In this document: positions 33,642-37,478 of the stretch, piece by piece
Position numbering within the stretch: the stretch's first letter is position 1
Layout of the letters: each line of letters starts with the position of its first letter
Assembly (NCBI GenBank): GCA_022707705.1
Contig: JAKJAC010000001.1
Location: forward strand, 43,356 to 80,833
Source of the DNA: Chloroflexota bacterium
GTDB lineage: Bacteria > Chloroflexota > Anaerolineae > B4-G1 > SLSP01
Direction of reading: 5' to 3'
DNA: 37,478 bases
The notes under the pieces: generated by a model
Databases searched by the model: none
Told to the model about the DNA's origin: nothing
What the model saw: only the letters and a program-made list of their open reading frames with translations
Made by a program: the position numbers and the translations under genes

Positions 33642-34625
33642 TCATACCACGGGATTGACAAAAGTCGAACGTGGCGTGTACTCAGCGAGGGTTGCTTCAA
33701 GTGCCACACGCCCATAACGCCACCGCACCCAGAGCACAATCAGCAGCGAACCGGCAAGCATGGCGAAAATGCCCAACAACCCCGCCTCCGGTCCAAAGGC
33801 GCCCCCGGTCCACAGAACTGGTCCACCCTGCTCGATGACCCAAAAGGAGGTTGCCGCCGCGCCGCCACTCACCGGAAAGCCAAAAACCGTCCCCTGAAAG
33901 AAATTCCAGGTGATGTGCAAGCCAATCGGCAATGCCATGCTGCCACTCAACACATAAGCCAGGCCCAGGAAGATACCGGCAAACACAATGTTGAGGGTGC
34001 TGATAAGACTGGCGTTGGGATTGAGTGCATGCGCCAATCCGAAAACCGCCGACGTCAGGAACCAGCTGAGCAGCAGCGCGCCCCGATTGCTCAAACCCGG
34101 TAGGCGCAATCCCTCAGCCAGGTTGCGCAGGAAATAACCACGGAAGAGCAATTCCTCATAGATGCCTACCGCAAGGTAGAGCAAGATGCTGAAGAACACG
34201 GCTACCGGGAAATTGCCGCCGAAGGAATCGGCGCGCAATGTCCCCGTGACGGTGATCCAGCCCGCTGCCTTTTCCACCAGGAAAATCGCCGCCATCAACA
34301 CTGCCCCAAGCGTCAAGCCTGCGCCGAGGTCAAGCACCCACGCCCAATTCAGGCGCATCCCGAAATCAGAAAACCGCCGTCGGTCCAGGAAATACCCGGC
34401 AAGCCCAACGCTCAGCAGCGTCGCCGGCAACATTGCCAGATTCGCCAAACGGAATGTCGCTTCCTCGATCTGAGGCTCCAGATTGCCGAAGACCATGCCG
34501 GGCAGCAAGAAGACCGCACTCAGGCAGCTGGAGAACGCGACAAGTAACAGAATCTGACCCACCAAACGCCACAGCGTCCTCAGGCGGTGTTGTTGTGGAT
34601 TCCAAAACAGTTCTTGTAGCTTCAT
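33642..34625 (-). CDS. CPBP family intramembrane metalloprotease
   Basis: This 327-residue membrane protein has about eight hydrophobic segments and the three CPBP/Rce1 motifs: EELLFRGYFLRNL near residues 158-170 (Glu-Glu-x-x-x-Arg), FGLAHALNP near 197-205 and HITWNF near 237-242. These residues bind metal and cut substrates within the membrane. Bacterial members act in peptide or protein maturation and immunity; the substrate is unknown here. Its ATG overlaps the stop of the gene upstream as ATGA, so it is coupled to the repeat membrane protein. The cobalamin riboswitch unit begins just downstream of its stop codon and appears independent. Confidence 0.9.
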   Translation of the reverse strand: MKLQELFWNPQQHRLRTLWRLVGQILLLVAFSSCLSAVFLLPGMVFGNLEPQIEEATFRLANLAMLPATLLSVGLAGYFLDRRRFSDFGMRLNWAWVLDLGAGLTLGAVLMAAIFLVEKAAGWITVTGTLRADSFGGNFPVAVFFSILLYLAVGIYEELLFRGYFLRNLAEGLRLPGLSNRGALLLSWFLTSAVFGLAHALNPNASLISTLNIVFAGIFLGLAYVLSGSMALPIGLHITWNFFQGTVFGFPVSGGAAATSFWVIEQGGPVLWTGGAFGPEAGLLGIFAMLAGSLLIVLWVRWRYGRVALEATLAEYTPRSTFVNPVV

Positions 34626-35428
34626 GCACGTGCCCGCAATGAGCGGTAGATGAAATATCCGCCGCCCAGAATCAACGCCGCAGGGAGAAGGTATGCGGCG
34701 ATCCGTGTTGCCGCCGCGACAAAGAGCACTCCCATGACCGCCAGAATCGCGGCAGGTATGAACGCCCAGCGACGCGGTTCCTCACGCGGAGCAAGGAGCG
34801 CCACCAAAGCGAAAGTCACCGCCAACACCAGCATCATCACGCCGACTGCCGCCTCACCGCGCAGAATTGGCGTGAGACTAATCAGCGCTGCCACAGAAGC
34901 CAATGCGCCACCGGGAATGAGCGCCCACCACTCGCGCCCCCTGGTGACGAGGAAAATCGCGACGAACGATAAGCCAATCATGCCCATGAAGATACCGACA
35001 CCGAGCTCATCCGGCAGTGCGGGGAAAAGGGAAGGCAAGCCAATAAGCGCCGCCAAACCCAATAGCGAAAACCCAGGAATCAACGCCCACCATTCGCGGG
35101 CAGCGGTGATGAGAAAAATCGCCACGAACGATAAGCCAATCATACCCATGAAAATCGCCGCACCGGCAGCATCAGGAAATTCAGGTAACAACGATGGCAA
35201 ACCAATCAGCGCCGCCAATCCGAGCAACGCAAAAGCCGGGATCAGAAACCACCATTGCTGCGTATCGGTGATAAATGCATACAAAAACACCACGCCACTG
35301 AGCGCAAAGACTGCCACCCAGAGTAAGGGCATGTCAGCCGGAATGATGTCGAAATTCTGCAGCAAGAACAAGCCGCCCAGACACACCAACAAGAGACCAA
35401 ACACCACCCGCATGTCAAAACGTTTCAT
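34622..35428 (-). CDS. Membrane protein built of about 54-residue tandem repeats
   Basis: This 268-residue protein is almost entirely hydrophobic, with about nine or ten membrane segments. After an N-terminal pair (VVFGLLLVCLGGLFLLQNF) it contains two nearly identical 54-residue units (starting QQWWFLIPAF and REWWALIPGF, each with LLGLAALIGLPSL and IFMGMIGLSFVAIFL), a third more diverged unit (REWWALIPGG) and a partial fourth. The DNA repeats with a 162-base period. ATG 35428 has GGAGGG eight bases upstream; the open frame to 35470 is not preferred. It lies between the FAD oxidoreductase and the CPBP protease in one probable operon. Function unknown; the repeated WW-LIPG pattern suggests duplication of a helical hairpin pair. 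Confidence 0.75.
   Translation of the reverse strand: MKRFDMRVVFGLLLVCLGGLFLLQNFDIIPADMPLLWVAVFALSGVVFLYAFITDTQQWWFLIPAFALLGLAALIGLPSLLPEFPDAAGAAIFMGMIGLSFVAIFLITAAREWWALIPGFSLLGLAALIGLPSLFPALPDELGVGIFMGMIGLSFVAIFLVTRGREWWALIPGGALASVAALISLTPILRGEAAVGVMMLVLAVTFALVALLAPREEPRRWAFIPAAILAVMGVLFVAAATRIAAYLLPAALILGGGYFIYRSLRARA
34926..35250. repeat. 162-bp tandem duplication inside the repeat membrane protein gene
   Basis: The segment with ACGAACGATAAGCCAATCAT at 34962 recurs at 35124, and the flanking sequence matches over most of the 162-base unit with scattered, mostly synonymous changes. It encodes the two near-identical 54-residue units. Confidence 0.85.
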
Positions 35429-35480
35429 TTTCACTTCCCTCCAAACAGAACAGCTCTTCAGAAAAGCCAACCCAACCAGG

Positions 35481-36677
35481 TCATTTACCTTCCACCAGAC
35501 CCTGGGCTTCTGCAGGGGTCATGGGGGCGCGTTGCTCGATGAGCGCGCCCAGTTTCTTTGCCAGCAGTTTATCATTGATGGTAATAGCGCCCGCAATCAC
35601 GCTGCTGTGACCTTCGTAACGCAGGACAATCTTTCTATACACGGAGGCATCAGCAGTCGTGTATTGAAAAGCTTCACAGGATGCATCGGGTGGATTGATC
35701 ACCCCCATGGAGTTGACCTCAATGCCGACAACTTTGAGTGCTGTCACCGGAGCGAGATTCTCGTAACGTGCATCCTGCCCGAGGATATTGGCGACAGCAA
35801 TCCGCGCCTGCGCCTGCGCCGTAGGCACGATGGCCCAACAAATACCCTCAAAGCGCGCGACATCGCCGGCAGCGTAGATATCCGGTGCGCTCGTCTGCAT
35901 CCGCTCATCAACCAGGACACCACGGTCCACACTCAGACCCGCTTCCTGCGCCAGGCGACTATTGGGGCGCACCCCTGCCGCGACTATCATAATTTGAGCT
36001 GGAACGGTCTCGCCAGTTGAGAGCGTCACCCCTTCAACTTTGCCTTCACCAAGCACAGCTTTCGCAGCTGCACCCAGGAAAACATGATAGCCCTGCGCTT
36101 CAACGAAGCCCTGCAGAATCGCAGCGCCCTCTGTATCCAGCTGCACGGGCATCAGGCGAGGCATGAACTCAACAATCGTGACTTCCAGCCCCATGCCTTT
36201 GAGCGCACGCGCCGCTTCCAGGCCCAACAAGCCGCCGCCTACCACCAAGCCTTGGGTGCAGTTCGCGGCAAAATCCTTGATTGCCAGCGCATCGGCGAGC
36301 GTGCGAATGGTGAAGACGCCGGCTTTCTGAACGCCCTCGATAGGCGGCACGAAGGGGCAGCTGCCGGTGGTCAACAACAACTTGTCGTAAGCCACCGCCG
36401 TGCCATCCTCGAGAATAATGCGTTTTTGATCCGGCTCCAGACGCGCCACGGGCGAATCCAGATGCATGCGCACGCCACGCTCTTCATACCAGGAGAGTGG
36501 ATGTAAGAAAACGCGCTCCAGGGGCATCACGCCCGCCAGAAAGTTGGTTACCTGAGGACGATAATAGTAAGGGTGCACCTCATCGGTGTAAAGGTCTACT
36601 TCGACGCCCTCCACTTTTACCAGATCGAGCGCCGCTGTCATTCCAGCCACACCGCTACCAATAATCACGCATTTCAT
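35481..36677 (-). CDS. NAD(P)/FAD-dependent oxidoreductase (rubredoxin/nitrite reductase-like)
   Basis: This 398-residue protein is a pyridine-nucleotide disulfide-type flavoprotein. The FAD-binding IIGSGVAGM lies at residues 4-12, the NAD(P)-binding VVGGGLLGLEAA near 155-166, and the second FAD contact IYAAGDVA near 275. The LLTTGSCPFVPPI and GVRPNSRLAQEAG segments fit the NADH:rubredoxin reductase / nitrite reductase FAD domain family; no redox-active Cys pair is seen. It probably passes electrons from NAD(P)H to a small redox protein not encoded nearby. ATG 36677 has GGAG seven bases upstream. A promoter candidate lies at 36716-36744. The repeat membrane protein follows 52 bases after it. 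Confidence 0.9.
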   Translation of the reverse strand: MKCVIIGSGVAGMTAALDLVKVEGVEVDLYTDEVHPYYYRPQVTNFLAGVMPLERVFLHPLSWYEERGVRMHLDSPVARLEPDQKRIILEDGTAVAYDKLLLTTGSCPFVPPIEGVQKAGVFTIRTLADALAIKDFAANCTQGLVVGGGLLGLEAARALKGMGLEVTIVEFMPRLMPVQLDTEGAAILQGFVEAQGYHVFLGAAAKAVLGEGKVEGVTLSTGETVPAQIMIVAAGVRPNSRLAQEAGLSVDRGVLVDERMQTSAPDIYAAGDVARFEGICWAIVPTAQAQARIAVANILGQDARYENLAPVTALKVVGIEVNSMGVINPPDASCEAFQYTTADASVYRKIVLRYEGHSSVIAGAITINDKLLAKKLGALIEQRAPMTPAEAQGLVEGK

Positions 36678-36715
36678 AGGGCTGCTCCTTCCATGTGGGA
36701 TCATCGAACGCCTAT

Positions 36716-36744
36716 ATTGTACAACGGATGTGGAAAGCTGGAAA
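36716..36744 (-). promoter_or_regulatory. Candidate promoter for the FAD oxidoreductase operon
   Basis: On the minus strand TTTCCA (36744-36739) and TACAAT (36721-36716) are spaced by 17 bases, 39 bases before the ATG. Confidence 0.5.
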
Positions 36745-36822
36745 ATGGGGGCACCTGTTTGATGGAAATCTGAACACTACCAAACTTCTCGCGTTTTGCG
36801 CAACTTCAGGTATAGTGAAGCT

Positions 36823-37478
36823 GTGAACACAAAGCACTGTTTGAGAACCTGGATGCTGATAGTTCTAGGACCGGCACTGCTCTTAGCCAGCGCCTGCACG
36901 AAACAGGCACCGCCCATGTTGACGCCCGCCGTGGAGGCTGTAATACAGCCCCCCACAGCCACGCTTACCTACCTGAGCCTGCCAACTGTTACGCCTACGC
37001 CAGCGTCGGACATCGTCATCACCGAGGCAGTTACAGTTGCTGCCGCCGAAGCGACTATCGCGCCCGAAAACGCGGCTGCAGAATCGCCTGCCACCAGCAC
37101 AGCCGCGACCATCCAGCCCGGTGATACGCTCCTGGCGCTCGCCATGCGCCACAATTTGCCTATGGCAGCCATCCAGATGGCGAATCAGATGGGCGCCAGC
37201 ACCGACCTGTACGCGGGGCAGACTCTCGTCCTCCCAAATGCTGAAGCCTGGCGCGGCGCATCGCCATTCTGGGTTGCCTACGAAGTGCTAAGTGGCGATA
37301 CCGTCACCGGTATTGCCAATCAATACGGGTTGGATTTCGTCGCGCTCGTCGCGGTCAACGAACTCACCGATGCAGATGACCTTTCCATCGGGCAAGCGCT
37401 GATTCTGCCCCTGGAGGTTCCGGCGGAGATTGCTGCACGCAATGCCGGCGCCCCCGAAGTTGCGGCCGCTGCGGCGGC
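36823..37478 (+). CDS. LysM-domain lipoprotein (5' part, partial)
   Basis: The frame from GTG 36823 stays open to the window end (218 codons). It starts with a basic n-region and hydrophobic core ending in LLLASAC, a lipobox, so the protein should be lipid-anchored on the outer face of the membrane. A Thr/Pro/Ala-rich linker follows, then two LysM domains: one at about residues 96-138 (IQPGDTLLALAMRHNLP ... GQTLVLPN) and one at about 152-195 (VLSGDTVTGIANQYGLD ... GQALILP). LysM binds peptidoglycan. Such proteins often continue into an M23 peptidase or another wall enzyme; that part would lie outside the window. A TATAGT hexamer ends only six bases before the GTG and no ribosome binding site is seen, which would fit leaderless translation. 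Confidence 0.8.
   Translation, partial: MNTKHCLRTWMLIVLGPALLLASACTKQAPPMLTPAVEAVIQPPTATLTYLSLPTVTPTPASDIVITEAVTVAAAEATIAPENAAAESPATSTAATIQPGDTLLALAMRHNLPMAAIQMANQMGASTDLYAGQTLVLPNAEAWRGASPFWVAYEVLSGDTVTGIANQYGLDFVALVAVNELTDADDLSIGQALILPLEVPAEIAARNAGAPEVAAAAA

Noticed and set aside
34650-36020. A 456-residue open frame on the plus strand.
   Set aside because: It lies opposite two well-supported minus-strand genes with clear motifs and ribosome binding sites, and its translation is low-complexity Lys/Asn/Ala/Pro-rich.
10492-36775. The 14-mer GTTCAGATTTCCAT at 10492 and its complement near 36762, plus similar 10-mers near 10647 and 10827, as possible solo transposon ends.
   Set aside because: A few 14-base matches are expected by chance in a window of this size on both strands, and no terminal repeats or duplications accompany them.

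Overview
The window looks like bacterial chromosome from a GC-rich lineage, most plausibly Chloroflexota of the Anaerolineae type. That placement is an inference from the RpoC C-terminus, the DUF6429 and DUF4430/prenyltransferase-repeat proteins and the fused ECF transporter; no rRNA or tRNA gene was seen to anchor it.

Layout. (1) 1-5 kb, plus strand: the 3' end of rpoC with a strong terminator, then an ECF sigma factor, an overlapping zinc-finger anti-sigma factor, a membrane-anchored short-chain dehydrogenase and a bactofilin-like membrane protein. (2) 5-10 kb, minus strand: phosphoglucomutase and a transglutaminase-like protein behind a good promoter, then a tight set of a GNAT acetyltransferase, an ADP-ribosylglycohydrolase and a chloramphenicol-phosphotransferase-like kinase. 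(3) 10.06-11.14 kb: about 1.1 kb with no convincing gene, partly AT-rich, holding a near-consensus promoter and a CACCGAAA repeat cluster. (4) 11-16 kb, plus strand: two family 3 glycoside hydrolases, then a decayed family 78 alpha-L-rhamnosidase fragment. (5) 16-23 kb, minus strand: a unidirectional array of a broken methyltransferase, a choline-kinase-like phosphotransferase, two methyltransferases, an uncharacterised protein, a P-loop kinase, a CrtC/AttH-like lipocalin, DUF6429 and an unusual acetate kinase homologue. (6) 23-26 kb: a complete IS21-family element that has cut off a secreted CxxC protein gene behind a perfect consensus promoter. (7) 26-28.6 kb, plus strand: a pilin-like membrane protein, an aldo/keto reductase with a ferredoxin tail and a TPR-DUF2007 protein. 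(8) 28.7-33.6 kb, minus strand: a cobalamin riboswitch with terminator followed by three genes. (9) 33.6-37.5 kb: a CPBP protease, a repeat-built membrane protein and an FAD oxidoreductase on the minus strand, and the start of a LysM lipoprotein on the plus strand.

The most interesting system is region 8. A cobalamin riboswitch precedes a secreted six-repeat alpha/alpha-barrel protein, a secreted DUF4430 protein and a single polypeptide that fuses EcfT with two EcfA ATPases. The barrel plus DUF4430 pairing is the architecture of animal intrinsic factor and transcobalamin, here split over two genes, each ending in a C-terminal membrane or cell-wall anchor. I infer a surface vitamin B12 capture system that feeds an ECF importer. 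No S component is visible in the operon. The riboswitch and the domain identities rest on sequence; the joint function is inference.

The window also shows gene decay: two convergent pseudogenes (rhamnosidase and methyltransferase) meet tail to tail near 15.96 kb, and the IS21 insertion has coding remnants on both flanks that do not match each other.
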